Assembly: GCF_032380675.1 (NCBI RefSeq)
Contig: NZ_JAWDIX010000001.1
Location: 992,001 to 1,056,000, forward strand
DNA: 64,000 bases
Source: Anaerolentibacter hominis
GTDB lineage: Bacteria; Bacillota; Clostridia; Lachnospirales; Lachnospiraceae
Reading direction: 5' to 3'
Shown here: positions 25,403 through 34,358 of the stretch, one piece after another
Position numbering within the stretch: position 1 is the stretch's first letter
Layout of the letters: each line of letters starts with the position of its first letter
The notes under the pieces: model-generated
What the model saw: the letters and a program-made list of their open reading frames with translations, nothing else
Told to the model about the DNA's origin: nothing
The model's database searches: none
Program-made: the position numbers and the translations under genes

Positions 25403-25753
25403 GAAATGGCCTCCTTAGTTTAGCGATATAGGGGCAATTAACGATCCATTGCCCAACCCATTGTAATCAGGAACCAGTTTTAGCTTTTGTACATATAAGA
25501 GGTTCCGCCTTTTCTGAGTATACTATAAAATAAGGAAAGAATCGAGGATTTCTCGCAGTTAATTCGAAAAACTTTGCTTTTGCAGTTCGGTAAATATTTG
25601 GAAATTATAGAAAAAATGAGATATCAATTTGACATAAGATACAGATATTATATAATTGATAGACATGGCGGATAAATGTGCATAACGGAATGGAAAAGAC
25701 TGACAATGAGCAAAACGGGTTGGAATACGGTTTTGCATCCCCTGATTCCCATT
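25403..25753. other. Non-coding region upstream of carB
   Basis: There is no gene. On the carB strand a GGAACC/GGTTCC pair about 35 bases apart and a GGGCAAT/ATTGCCC hairpin lie in the leader before the ribosome site. No PyrR-type binding motif was recognised. A plus-strand promoter at 25629 points away from carB. Confidence 0.4.
25629..25656 (+). promoter_or_regulatory. Promoter-like sequence without a clear gene
   Basis: TTGACA and TATAAT are spaced by 16 bases on the plus strand. Only a 26-codon frame follows before the convergent LysO gene. It may drive a small RNA or be fortuitous. Confidence 0.45.
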
Positions 25754-25775
25754 GAAAAAAGCCGCCGAAGCGGCC
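25754..25775 (-). terminator. Terminator of the lysO-type genes
   Basis: GCCGC/GCGGC with a CGAA loop is followed on the minus strand by six T, just after the stop at 25782. Confidence 0.75.
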
Positions 25776-25781
25776 TTACCG

Positions 25782-26384
25782 TCAGAAAAACAGATCTCCG
25801 AAAAAGCGGATCAATACCGGTACCAGGGCAGAGCAGATTACTCCGTTGAACACGGCCATAACCACCACTTCCTCATTGGTATGGCGGATCAGCATCGGCA
25901 GGGTGGTGTCCTCGCTGGTGGCTGCCGCAGGCGCAATCGCCGTATAGTAATTGAACCTCCTGGAGACCCAGGGGATGGAGAGAAAGGAAAGGATTTCCCG
26001 CATCAGGCTGCTTAAGAAAGCAACGGTCCCCGCCTGGGCGGAAACGACCTGTGTGACCAGGATGCCGGAAAGGCTGTACCAGCCAAGCCCTGACACAATG
26101 ACCAGACTCTCCCCCGGCGGCTGTCCCATGAGCAGACTGCAGAGCAGACCGCCGATCAGGGTACCGGCAACGATGCCAAAAGGAATGATACATATTTTAA
26201 TATGATATTTTTTGATGTTTTGAAACACTGCTTTATTTAAACCAATGCTGATTCCCACGGAGAACATCAGTACATAGAGGATATAGTCGGAATGCTCCGT
26301 TAAATAGGAGATCGGGCCGATCTGTGCGCCGGACAGACCGTAAATCATGCCTGCGGCCAGCGCGGCAACTGCAATTAAAACCAC
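25782..26384 (-). CDS. LysO-family exporter, C-terminal part
   Basis: A 200-aa membrane protein with about five or six hydrophobic segments. It matches the larger C-terminal domain of LysO (DUF340), the lysine exporter known as YbjE in E. coli: VGISIGLN, GLGWYSLSGILV, a polar stretch AQAGTVAFLSSLMRE inside the membrane, and APAAATSEDTTLPM. LysO exports lysine and thialysine in E. coli; the substrate here is inferred. It starts at GTG 26384, one base after the stop of the small upstream gene, so the two halves are coupled. Splitting the protein into two genes is common in Clostridia. Confidence 0.85.
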   Translation of the reverse strand: MVLIAVAALAAGMIYGLSGAQIGPISYLTEHSDYILYVLMFSVGISIGLNKAVFQNIKKYHIKICIIPFGIVAGTLIGGLLCSLLMGQPPGESLVIVSGLGWYSLSGILVTQVVSAQAGTVAFLSSLMREILSFLSIPWVSRRFNYYTAIAPAAATSEDTTLPMLIRHTNEEVVVMAVFNGVICSALVPVLIRFFGDLFF

Positions 26385-26385
26385 G

Positions 26386-26679
26386 TTATTTTACTTCCTT
26401 TTCTTTTGTATGGTGTTTCGGCTTCATGAACCGGCTGGTGAGCCAATAGACGACAATCACAGAGCAGACGATTGGAATCAGCGCATACAGGAGGCTTCGC
26501 AGCCCCAGGGAAGAGAGCTCACTTAAAATATTCTCCCTCGATCCCAGCTTGACTCCCATGGAAAAGATCAGCAGGGCGGTACAGATTAACTGCAGTTTTT
26601 CGTTGGCGCTTTTCCATTTCAGAGGGAAAAATTTAAACCCCAGCAAAAGACCTGCCGCCATAATGATGATGATTAACAA
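26386..26679 (-). CDS. LysO-family exporter, N-terminal part
   Basis: About 97 aa with three hydrophobic segments. LICTALLIFSMGVKLGS is the family marker of the LysO N-terminal domain, and the tail is basic (RFMKPKHHTKEKEVK). It would pair with the product of the gene one base downstream to make a full exporter. TTG 26677-26679 was chosen because GGAAGGGG lies 7 bases upstream on the minus strand; a further upstream TTG at 26703 has no ribosome site and would add 8 residues. Confidence 0.75.
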   Translation of the reverse strand: MLIIIIMAAGLLLGFKFFPLKWKSANEKLQLICTALLIFSMGVKLGSRENILSELSSLGLRSLLYALIPIVCSVIVVYWLTSRFMKPKHHTKEKEVK

Positions 26680-26787
26680 AAGAACACCCCTTCCGGAACA
26701 CAATAATGGTACAATTCTAACATAAGGAAAAAAACTTCGTCAAGTTTTGACGAAACAGACAGAAAATTCCGGCAGAGACTGGATTGA

Positions 26788-27729
26788 ATGAAAGCGAGCA
26801 TGGGTATGAAAGAGATTCCCGCGAAAACGATATTATCAGCGAGAAAAGACGGCTGGTTCGGTACGGACTATACAATGAATCTGTACCGGGGCTGCTGTCA
26901 TGGCTGTATTTACTGTGACAGCCGGTCGGAGTGCTATGGGATTGACAGCTTCGAACTGGTGGGAAAAAAGGAAAATGCCCTGTATTTGCTGGAACAGGAG
27001 TTAAGGAGCCGGCGAAAGAGCGGGATTGTCCTGACCGGTTCCATGAGCGATCCCTATAATCCCTTTGAGAAGAAAGAACAGCTCACAAGAGGCGCGCTGA
27101 GCCTGCTGGCACAGTATGGATACGGCGTCATGATTATCACCAAGTCCGATCTGGCGCTTCGGGATACGGATCTTCTGAGATCTATAGCGGGACAGGCCCC
27201 TGCAGTCGTTCAGGTGACGATTACCACGGCGGATGAGGCCCTGTGCCGCAGGCTGGAACCCCATGTGAGCACCACAAAGGAACGTCTTGAAATGATAAGA
27301 AAGCTCAGTGCGGAGGGAATCACCTGCGGGGTGCTTCTCATGCCTCTGCTTCCATTTGTGAATGACACAGAGAAAAACATACTGGAACTAGTGGAGCGGT
27401 CGGCGGAGGCCGGAGCCAGATGGGTTTATGGGGAGTATGGCTTCCCTGTCTCCCTGAGAGACAGGCAGAGAGACTATCTCTACGCCAGACTGGATGATTT
27501 GTTTCCGGGGATGTCAGCCCGTTACCGGAAGGCTTTTGGAAACGGCTACTGGTGTTCCAGAATCGGGGACGGAACGATGGAGAAATTCCGTCTGGCCTGT
27601 GAAAAGGCCGGGCTTCTTTGCGGGATGGAAGAAATCAAGTCCTGTGTCCGCGATCTCTATGGTTACCGGCAGCTCGACTTGACAAACCTACCAGGAATGA
27701 CTATAGTGAAGGATGAAATAAATGAATAA
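26788..27729 (+). CDS. Radical SAM protein of the spore-photoproduct-lyase-like family
   Basis: A 313-aa radical SAM enzyme. The cluster motif CxxxCxxC is in YRGCCHGCIYCDSR (about residues 33-46). GSMSDPYNPFEKK, the following ITKSDLALRD and the LEPHVSTTKERLE segment match the small SPL-like group (Rv2578c-like) rather than the true spore photoproduct lyase, which carries other repair residues. The reaction is unknown. The ribosome site before ATG 26788 is weak. It ends three bases before the FMN riboswitch of the next gene and stands alone otherwise. Confidence 0.85.
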   Translation: MKASMGMKEIPAKTILSARKDGWFGTDYTMNLYRGCCHGCIYCDSRSECYGIDSFELVGKKENALYLLEQELRSRRKSGIVLTGSMSDPYNPFEKKEQLTRGALSLLAQYGYGVMIITKSDLALRDTDLLRSIAGQAPAVVQVTITTADEALCRRLEPHVSTTKERLEMIRKLSAEGITCGVLLMPLLPFVNDTEKNILELVERSAEAGARWVYGEYGFPVSLRDRQRDYLYARLDDLFPGMSARYRKAFGNGYWCSRIGDGTMEKFRLACEKAGLLCGMEEIKSCVRDLYGYRQLDLTNLPGMTIVKDEINE

Positions 27730-27841
27730 TTCTTCGGGGCGGAGTGAAAGTCTCCACTGGCGGTTATAGTCCGCGAGCAGGGAAACCTGCAGATTTGGTG
27801 TGATTCCAAAACCAACAGTATAGTCTGGATGAAAGAAGATG
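27729..27841 (+). ncRNA. FMN riboswitch (RFN element)
   Basis: The conserved core of the FMN aptamer is readable in order: TCTTCGGGGC, GGAGTGAAAGTCTCCAC, GGCGGTTATAGTCCGCGA, a variable stem CAGGGAAACCTG, TTGGTGTGATTCCAA, ACCAACAGTATAGTC and the closing TGGATGAAAGAAGA. The outer stem pairs TTCTTC with GAAGA-type bases. A terminator at 27868-27905 completes the switch. It controls the RibU-type gene downstream, lowering expression when FMN is plentiful. Confidence 0.97.
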
Positions 27842-27867
27842 CGGTACGCAGAAGTACATAGTATTTG

Positions 27868-27905
27868 GCGCCTGGAAGACATATGCTTTCAGGTGCTTTT
27901 TGTTT
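27868..27905 (+). terminator. Riboswitch expression-platform terminator
   Basis: GCGCCTGGAAG pairs with CTTTCAGGTGC, including two G-U pairs, around an ACATATG loop. TTTTTGTTTG follows. Confidence 0.85.
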
Positions 27906-28046
27906 GTGATTGCTGTCTGCGCCGTTACCTGGACCTGAAGAAACATGACGGAAGGAAAAATATAAATAAGGAGGCCATGCTGCTCGAATTCCTTTCAGCC
28001 TGTTTCAATGAGCTGCTGCAAAACTGCAGTATGCATGGATGTAGCA

Positions 28047-28706
28047 ATGAATACAAATGCAAAAACGAGAAAAATGACTATGATTGCCATGATGTGCGCA
28101 ATCGCCTACCTGATGACGGTGCTGGTACGGGTTCCGGTGGTACTGTTTTTGAAGTATGATCCTAAGGATGTGATCATCACCATCGGAGGCTTTTTGTTCG
28201 GCCCCATGGTTTCTTTCCTGATTTCCGCTGTAGTATCTTTGATTGAGATGGTTACGATAAGTGATACAGGGGTCATTGGCTGCATTATGAATTTTCTGTC
28301 CACCTGTGCGTTCGCCTGTACAGCCGCCTATATCTATAAAAAGAAGCATAGTCTGAAAGGCGCGGTTATGGGATTGCTGGCAGGCTGTGTCATGATGACC
28401 GCAGTGATGCTGCTTTGGAATTACCTGATTACGCCTCTTTATATGGGATATCCCCGGGATAAGGTGGTCGAGCTACTGCTTCCGGCATTTCTGCCCTTTA
28501 ATCTGTTAAAGAGCGGACTTAACATGGCAATTACGCTGTTGATTTATAAGCCTGTTGCCGGTGCACTGCGCAGGGCAGGGCTGGTTGCTCCGTCAAAGGC
28601 CGGAGAAGAAGCCGGACAGGGGAAGAAAACGGGCGGCCTGCTGGTGGCTGGTCTGATTTTGATTACCTGTGTCCTGATTTTTCTGGCATTAAAAGGAATT
28701 ATATGA
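28047..28706 (+). CDS. ribU: Riboflavin ECF transporter substrate-binding component
   Basis: About 219 aa with six hydrophobic segments, the fold of ECF S components. KYDPKDVIITIGGFLFGP and the early YLMTVLVRVPVVLFL segment match RibU proteins, which bind riboflavin and join a shared EcfA-EcfA'-EcfT module encoded elsewhere. The FMN riboswitch upstream supports the substrate strongly. The start is uncertain: MNTNAKTRKM at 28047 matches family N-termini but has only a weak ribosome site. A strong AAGGAGG (27969-27975) serves ATG 27977 in another frame, giving a 60-codon overlapping ORF that ends at 28159, so coupling is possible. A terminator closes the gene. Confidence 0.92.
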   Translation: MNTNAKTRKMTMIAMMCAIAYLMTVLVRVPVVLFLKYDPKDVIITIGGFLFGPMVSFLISAVVSLIEMVTISDTGVIGCIMNFLSTCAFACTAAYIYKKKHSLKGAVMGLLAGCVMMTAVMLLWNYLITPLYMGYPRDKVVELLLPAFLPFNLLKSGLNMAITLLIYKPVAGALRRAGLVAPSKAGEEAGQGKKTGGLLVAGLILITCVLIFLALKGII

Positions 28707-28738
28707 TAAAAAGGGCCGCTGGTTTGCAGCGGCCTTTT
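28707..28738 (+). terminator. Intrinsic terminator after ribU
   Basis: AAAGGGCCGCTG pairs with CAGCGGCCTTTT (one bulged G) and ends in a T run. Confidence 0.85.
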
Positions 28739-28997
28739 AAAATGGGCGGCACACCCAGGATAAAAACAGGATGCGTAGCGGCAGGGCGGCTGATCTGGAA
28801 AATGAGCCGCAATTGCATCTTTCGACATAATGTTTCAAAAAAATTAGGTGGAAATGACAAAAAACCCTATAATATAACAATGGTTTTTGTTGATATTGCA
28901 CTTGAAAATGGTATAATAGAGTAAAGTTGTGAGTAGTACAGTCCGTTTGAAAAGCCAAAACGGACTGGAGCAGGATAGAAAAGAAAGGGGTGTCAGA

Positions 28998-30455
28998 ATG
29001 AAAAAAATATTATTTGCCGCGTCGGAATGTGTTCCGTTTATGAAGACCGGAGGCCTGGCAGACGTAGTGGGGGCGCTTCCCAAGGCATTGAATAAAGAAG
29101 AGTTTGACGTGCGTGTTATCATGCCTAATTATACCTGTATTCCATGGGAGTACCGGAGTAATTTCCAGTATGTCCATCATTTTTATATGGATTTCGGCCA
29201 TAAATTTACCCATGTACATGTAGGCATCATGTCCTGCGAGTATGAAGGAATTACGTATTACTTTGTGGACAACGAATATTATTTCAGCGGCTGGTCCCCC
29301 TACAGCACGGATGCCAAGTTCGACATTGAAAAATTCTGCTTTTTCAGCAAGGCGGTGCTTGCCATCCTGCCGGTAATTAATTTCAAACCGGATGTGATCC
29401 ACTGCCATGACTGGCAGTCGGCCCTGATTCCGGTGTATCTGAGGACCCTGTATCAGGAGAACGGTTTTTATTACGGTACGAAGACGATGCTGACGATCCA
29501 CAACCTGAAATTTCAGGGCATCTATAATACGGATACCTTCCGGTATCTCACGAGCCTGCCGGAATATGTATTTCAACCCCTTGGAGCCATGGAGTTTAAC
29601 GGCGAGGCCAATATGCTAAAGGGCGGTATTGTCTATGCCGACTATATTACCACGGTCAGTGATACTTATGCAGGGGAGATACAGTCCTCCTACTACGGGG
29701 AGGGACTGGACGGGTTACTGCGGTTTAAGAATTATGCACTCTGCGGTATTGTCAACGGAATCGACTATGAGATTTTTAACCCGGATACAGACAGCCATAT
29801 TTATGAAAATTACACGGCGGAGACCTGGAAGAAGAATAAAGTGCAGAATAAGCTGCAGCTCCAAAAGCAGCTTGGACTGCCGGAAGATGAAAATAAGTTT
29901 ATGATCGGGATTATCTCCCGGCTGACCGAGCAGAAGGGACTTGACCTGGTGGACTGGGTGATGGACGGCATTGCAGATCCCAACGTCCAGTTTGTGGTGA
30001 TTGGCACCGGCGAGGAGAAGTATGAGAATATGTTCCGCCACTACCAGTGGATTTATCCGGAGAGGGTATCCGCTAACCTGTTCTATTCGGAGGATTTGTC
30101 TCATAAACTGTATGCGGCGGCCGATGCGATGTTAATCCCCTCACGGTTTGAGCCCTGCGGACTGACACAGCTGATTTCCCTGCGTTACGGCACGATTCCT
30201 ATTGTGCGGGAAACCGGCGGCCTGAAGGATACGGTGGCCCCATTTAACGAATATGAAAGTACGGGAACCGGATTTTCCTTCTCCAATTACAATGCGGATG
30301 AAATGCTGCGCATTATCAATTATGCAAAACAGGTCTACTATGACATGAGGGATAAATGGGACAAGATGGCTATCCGCGGCATGAAGAAGGACTTTTCCTG
30401 GACCAGGTCCGCAAAGCGCTATGAGGAGATCTATCATATGCTCACCCCATGGTAA
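28998..30455 (+). CDS. glgA: Glycogen synthase (ADP-glucose type, GT5)
   Basis: A 485-aa glycosyltransferase of family GT5, normal length. It adds glucose from ADP-glucose to the glycogen chain in the cytoplasm. The N-terminal sugar-nucleotide loop KTGGLADVVGALPKAL, HCHDWQSALIPVYL, TIHNLKFQG and the C-terminal motif PCGLTQLISLRYGTIPIV with RETGGLKDTV are all present. The start ATG 28998 has AAGGGG upstream; frames open further upstream lack a ribosome site. glgB follows on the same strand, separated by a repeat copy. No glgC, glgD or phosphorylase is in the window. Confidence 0.96.
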   Translation: MKKILFAASECVPFMKTGGLADVVGALPKALNKEEFDVRVIMPNYTCIPWEYRSNFQYVHHFYMDFGHKFTHVHVGIMSCEYEGITYYFVDNEYYFSGWSPYSTDAKFDIEKFCFFSKAVLAILPVINFKPDVIHCHDWQSALIPVYLRTLYQENGFYYGTKTMLTIHNLKFQGIYNTDTFRYLTSLPEYVFQPLGAMEFNGEANMLKGGIVYADYITTVSDTYAGEIQSSYYGEGLDGLLRFKNYALCGIVNGIDYEIFNPDTDSHIYENYTAETWKKNKVQNKLQLQKQLGLPEDENKFMIGIISRLTEQKGLDLVDWVMDGIADPNVQFVVIGTGEEKYENMFRHYQWIYPERVSANLFYSEDLSHKLYAAADAMLIPSRFEPCGLTQLISLRYGTIPIVRETGGLKDTVAPFNEYESTGTGFSFSNYNADEMLRIINYAKQVYYDMRDKWDKMAIRGMKKDFSWTRSAKRYEEIYHMLTPW

Positions 30456-30481
30456 AAGATGAGAAAGCGGACAGAAGCTGA

Positions 30482-30661
30482 ATTCAAGTACGCTTCGGCG
30501 TACTTGCTGCGAGCCGCACGTCATGCTTTGCATGACATAATACATCTGTGCGGCTCTGCAATCCGCCGGAGGCTTTATCTTGGAAGGAGATTAGACTCCC
30601 GCCAAGACGAATTTGTTATTTACTCACCACCGATAGAGGGGGGAGTCTTATCTCCTTCCAT
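30482..30661 (-). repeat. Dispersed structured repeat, copy 2 (reverse orientation)
   Basis: A full copy of the element at 5142-5324, read on the minus strand, including the middle hairpin with TCATGC/GCATGA. The minus strand encodes the short frame MEGDKTPPSIGGE. It sits between glgA and glgB, whose ribosome site begins right after it. Confidence 0.9.
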
Positions 30662-30688
30662 AAATAAAACGTTGAGGAGAGCATTATT

Positions 30689-32575
30689 ATGAGCGATAAA
30701 GTACTGAAAGATTTTTATGAAGGAAACAGCTTTACGGCTTATGAATATTTCGGGGCCCATCCTGATGTGCAGAATGAAGAGGCCGGCGTGGTTTTCCGGG
30801 TCTGTGCCCCCAGGGCGGAAAAGGTGGAACTGGTGGGAGATTTTAACGGCTGGGAACCCTTTGAGATGAGCCTGAACGAGGCCGGCGCGCATACTTACTT
30901 TGTACCCGGTGCAAAAGAAGGACAGATGTACAAGTACCGGATTCACGGACAGGACGGTAGAATGGTATACAAATCGGACCCCTATGGATTTCTGATGGAA
31001 GAACCGCCGAAAAATGCGTCTGTTATTACAAGTCTTGATCACTTCCGTTTCACGGACGGTCAGTGGATGAAGAGCAGAAGCCTGAACTTTGACAAGCCCA
31101 TGAGTATCTATGAGATACATTTCGGGTCCTGGCGTCAGAAGGAGGACGGTTCCTGGTACAGCTATGAAGAACTGGCTGAACTGCTGATCCCGTATTTGAA
31201 AGAGAATCATTTTACCCATGTAGAACTGCTGCCGCTGAATGAGCATCCTCTGTATGCCTCCTGGGGCTATCTGGTCAGCTGCTTTTTCAGCGTGACATCC
31301 CGGTACGGCACGCCGGAGCAGTTTATGTCCTTTGTAAATACCTGTCATAAGAATAAGATCGGCGTGATTATGGACTTCGTCCCCGGCCACTTTGTGACGG
31401 ATGATTTCGGGCTTCTTAAGTTTGACGGGCAGCCTTTATATGAATATGATGCGGAGGACGTGGCCTACAATGAGTGGGGTTCCTGTAACTTCAACTATTT
31501 CAGAGGCGAGACTTCCAGCTACCTGAAATCGGCCGCTAATTTCTGGCTGGAGAAATTTCATGTGGACGGCCTGCGGATGGATGCGGTAAGCAATATCCTC
31601 TACTGGCAGGGAGACAGCCGCAGAGGCGAGAACGAAGGCGGCGTGCACTTCCTGAAAACCATGAACGAAGGCCTGCATAAGCGGAATAAGAATGTTATGC
31701 TGATCGCGGAGGATTCCACCACATTCCCTGACGTTACCCGGCCGGTGGCGGACGGAGGAGTGGGATTTGATTATAAATGGGATATGGGCTGGATGAACGA
31801 TACCCTGGAATATATGAAGATCCCGCCGGAGTACAAAAAGGATCACTATTATAAACTTTCCTTCTCCATGATGTATTTTTACAGTGAACGTTTTCTGCTG
31901 TCCCTGTCCCACGATGAGGTGGTTCACGGAAAGGCCACCATCCTGCAGAAGATGTGGGGCGATTATGACGCCAAATTCCCGGAGGGAAGAGTATTTTATC
32001 TGTACATGTTCACCCATCCGGGCAAGAAGCTGAATTTTATGGGAAATGAGATCGGCCATTTCCGGGAGTGGGATGAGAAGGCGGAGATGGACTGGAACCT
32101 TCTGGGATTTCCGCTGCACGATGAATTTCACCGGTACTGGAAGGATTTGAATGAGTTTTATGTGAAAAGTCCGGTTCTCTACGAGAAAGAATACGATCCC
32201 AACAGTTTCCGCTGGCTGGTGGTGGACAGTCCGGAGGAAAGCGTGTTCATCTATGAGCGGAAAAATAAGCATGGCAGCCTGATTATTGTGCTGAATATGT
32301 CAGACCGCCATTATAAGAAGTTCAAATTTGGCTATGATAAACCGGTTTCCATTACCCAGGTATTCAACAGCAATGTGAAGAAGTACGGCGGAACCGGACG
32401 GCGCCGTTTAAAACCGGTGGAAACGGAAAAAGAATCCTATAAGATGTGGAAATACTCCATGGAAATTGATATTCCGCCGTTTACCGGGTTGATTTATGAT
32501 GTGAAGCGTGTAAAGCGCGGCGCCGGAAAGAAAGAGGCCGTGGAGACGGCTCAGGCGAAAAGCGCTGGGAAATAA
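30689..32575 (+). CDS. glgB: 1,4-alpha-glucan branching enzyme
   Basis: A 628-aa GH13 enzyme that makes the alpha-1,6 branches of glycogen. Residues 20-110 form the CBM48 domain (VCAPRAEKVELVGDFNGWE). The catalytic barrel shows ELLPLNEHPLYASWGY, the nucleophile Asp in VDGLRMDAVSN, the acid Glu in LIAEDSTTFP and the transition-state Asp in SLSHDEVVHGK. MGNEIGHFREWDE and the C-terminal all-beta domain complete it. The ribosome site TTGAGGAGAG lies upstream of ATG 30689. It acts on the product of glgA, 233 bases upstream, and was probably co-transcribed with it before or despite the repeat. Confidence 0.97.
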   Translation: MSDKVLKDFYEGNSFTAYEYFGAHPDVQNEEAGVVFRVCAPRAEKVELVGDFNGWEPFEMSLNEAGAHTYFVPGAKEGQMYKYRIHGQDGRMVYKSDPYGFLMEEPPKNASVITSLDHFRFTDGQWMKSRSLNFDKPMSIYEIHFGSWRQKEDGSWYSYEELAELLIPYLKENHFTHVELLPLNEHPLYASWGYLVSCFFSVTSRYGTPEQFMSFVNTCHKNKIGVIMDFVPGHFVTDDFGLLKFDGQPLYEYDAEDVAYNEWGSCNFNYFRGETSSYLKSAANFWLEKFHVDGLRMDAVSNILYWQGDSRRGENEGGVHFLKTMNEGLHKRNKNVMLIAEDSTTFPDVTRPVADGGVGFDYKWDMGWMNDTLEYMKIPPEYKKDHYYKLSFSMMYFYSERFLLSLSHDEVVHGKATILQKMWGDYDAKFPEGRVFYLYMFTHPGKKLNFMGNEIGHFREWDEKAEMDWNLLGFPLHDEFHRYWKDLNEFYVKSPVLYEKEYDPNSFRWLVVDSPEESVFIYERKNKHGSLIIVLNMSDRHYKKFKFGYDKPVSITQVFNSNVKKYGGTGRRRLKPVETEKESYKMWKYSMEIDIPPFTGLIYDVKRVKRGAGKKEAVETAQAKSAGK

Positions 32576-32595
32576 AATAACTCGAATGGATTGGA

Positions 32596-32625
32596 AAGCG
32601 GCGTAGCTTCGGCTATGCCGCTTCT
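32596..32625 (+). terminator. Terminator after glgB
   Basis: AAGCGGCGTAGC pairs with GCTATGCCGCTT (one G-T) around TTCG. The following T run is weak. Confidence 0.65.
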
Positions 32626-32715
32626 GTATTACAAAAAGACAGCAAGTAAAATCAAGCCGCAATCCTAGCACATGTCTATAATAAACTGCAGAGCGGTTGA
32701 AAAGAGGTGAAACAG

Positions 32716-33714
32716 GTGTACGAGTGGCAGAGACAGATACAAATAATGACAGAGGAAATTGATACCTGCATCAAGGGGTATAACGACGAAGCGCTGACCC
32801 TGCGCTTTCTTTCCCGCAGGCTGGGATATTCCGAATTTTATACAACTAGAAAATTTAAGGAAATAGCGGGTATGCCTTTTAAAGACTATGTGCGGCAGAG
32901 GAAACTGGCATTTGCGTTGAAAGAGGTGAGGGACAGCGGCAAGAGTCTCCTGGATATTGCATTTGACTATGGATTTTCGTCCCATGAGGCATTTACCAGA
33001 GCGTTCAAGGGAGCGTATGGCATAACGCCCAGCGAATATCGAAAAGATCCCAGGCCTGTTGTTCTCCGCACAAAAATAAGCCCCTTTGACCGCTACTTTT
33101 TAGGTTTAGGAGAGATTGGCATGATCAAATCCACAGAGGACGTTAAAATTTATTTTATAACCATACCCGCGCACAAATTTCTGCATATCAAGAATAATGA
33201 GAGTAACGGCTATTGGGATTTCTGGCAAAAGCAGAATCAGATTCCGGGACAGGATTATGAAACGATTTGCGGCTTGTTAGACAGTATAAAAGGAAAACTG
33301 GACGATGAAGGCGGAAGTGAGGTTAACTGCGGAAGCGGTCAGATCATGGCATACAGGAATGACCCGGACGGCAGGCTTTGTGACTGGGGTTTCCCGCGTA
33401 CAGAGTGCTGGGGTGTACGGCTTTCGCCCGATTACAGCGGGAAAGTGCCTTTGCATATGCATATGATTGATATCCCCGAAGCAGAATATATTGTTTTTGA
33501 ACACGGACCCTTTGATTACGAACAGGAAAACCGCAGCGTGGAAGAAAAAATAGAAAAGGCCATGGCCGCATTTGATTATGAAGGCCATGGCTGCTCCCTC
33601 GATACTTCTCCGGGCAGAATTATGTATTTTTACTATAATCCGGAACAGTATTTTAAATATGTCAGACCGGTGCAAAAGCTGGAGCAAGACAGTGACCCGC
33701 GGGAAAAACAGTAG
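32716..33714 (+). CDS. AraC-family regulator with C-terminal effector-like domain
   Basis: About 332 aa. The double helix-turn-helix of AraC type is N-terminal (about 10-115): LTLRFLSRRLGYSEFYTTRKF and SLLDIAFDYGFSSHEAFTRAF with the YGITPSEYRK signature. The remaining 200 residues look like a ligand-binding GyrI/effector-type domain (PAHKFLHIKNN, WGVRLSPDY, YIVFEHGPFDYE). This order is typical of Rob-like and BmrR-adjacent sensors. GTG 32716 is chosen (AGAGG 8 bases upstream); GTG 32707 is an alternative. Target genes are not evident. It converges with a DUF2628-like gene 5 bases away. Confidence 0.88.
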   Translation: MYEWQRQIQIMTEEIDTCIKGYNDEALTLRFLSRRLGYSEFYTTRKFKEIAGMPFKDYVRQRKLAFALKEVRDSGKSLLDIAFDYGFSSHEAFTRAFKGAYGITPSEYRKDPRPVVLRTKISPFDRYFLGLGEIGMIKSTEDVKIYFITIPAHKFLHIKNNESNGYWDFWQKQNQIPGQDYETICGLLDSIKGKLDDEGGSEVNCGSGQIMAYRNDPDGRLCDWGFPRTECWGVRLSPDYSGKVPLHMHMIDIPEAEYIVFEHGPFDYEQENRSVEEKIEKAMAAFDYEGHGCSLDTSPGRIMYFYYNPEQYFKYVRPVQKLEQDSDPREKQ

Positions 33715-33719
33715 CTAAT

Positions 33720-34319
33720 TTACCAGCTGATTGTGCCTGAAAATACAGCGATCAGATAGTTGATCAGCTGATTGAGAAAGAAATTGTAGGCTACGGCCAG
33801 GACGATGAAGCCGATGCTGGTGCCGCCTTTTTCCGCCAGGCCCTTTTCCAGAGCCGGATCAGGGACGGGAGCCCTGTCTTTGCAGCCGGCCCGGCTCAGG
33901 ATTCTCCTGGTGTGGTTCCAGTATAACCGGTAGGCCACAAAGCCGAAGATGACGGAAATCGCGATGGATAGCAGAGTGGAGATACCTGAGATTCGCTGGA
34001 ACAGATCGTAGGAAATCACCGAATATTTCTGGGCAGACTGAACCAGAAACGACCACAAAAAACTGACCGCCGCGCAGACGCACCAGTAAATGCCAAAGCC
34101 CCGCCACATTTTCCGGTAGGCCATCCAGAGCGGAGCGGCAAGCATAGCCGGAATATGAAACGGATGGCGGCCATTTTCCAGATCTCTGAATTTCTCTGTA
34201 TAATGTTCTGCTTTATCCTGTCCGGTAATCAGATGGATATCGGATACCAGATAGCCGTCAATCCGGTCTTTCGTGCCGGCGGCGTCCGGCCCAAAATCAA
34301 AACCATTATAATCCGTCAT
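33720..34319 (-). CDS. DUF2628-like membrane protein
   Basis: A 199-aa protein with a soluble N-terminus and three or four hydrophobic segments. HPFHIPAMLAAPLWMAYRKMW followed by GIYWC, and later YRLYWNHTRRIL, are the hallmark of DUF2628-like proteins, whose function is not known. The last 35 residues form a further membrane helix. AAGGATG precedes ATG 34319. It lies downstream of the MATE gene cluster on the same strand (39 bases from the first) and may be co-transcribed. Confidence 0.8.
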   Translation of the reverse strand: MTDYNGFDFGPDAAGTKDRIDGYLVSDIHLITGQDKAEHYTEKFRDLENGRHPFHIPAMLAAPLWMAYRKMWRGFGIYWCVCAAVSFLWSFLVQSAQKYSVISYDLFQRISGISTLLSIAISVIFGFVAYRLYWNHTRRILSRAGCKDRAPVPDPALEKGLAEKGGTSIGFIVLAVAYNFFLNQLINYLIAVFSGTISW

Positions 34320-34358
34320 AGAAACATCCTTTCTAAATAGAATAACTGCGATACTGCA

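Noticed and set aside
31436..32272. Minus-strand ORF of 278 codons in glgB
   Set aside because: Shadow of a well-conserved enzyme gene; no family features.
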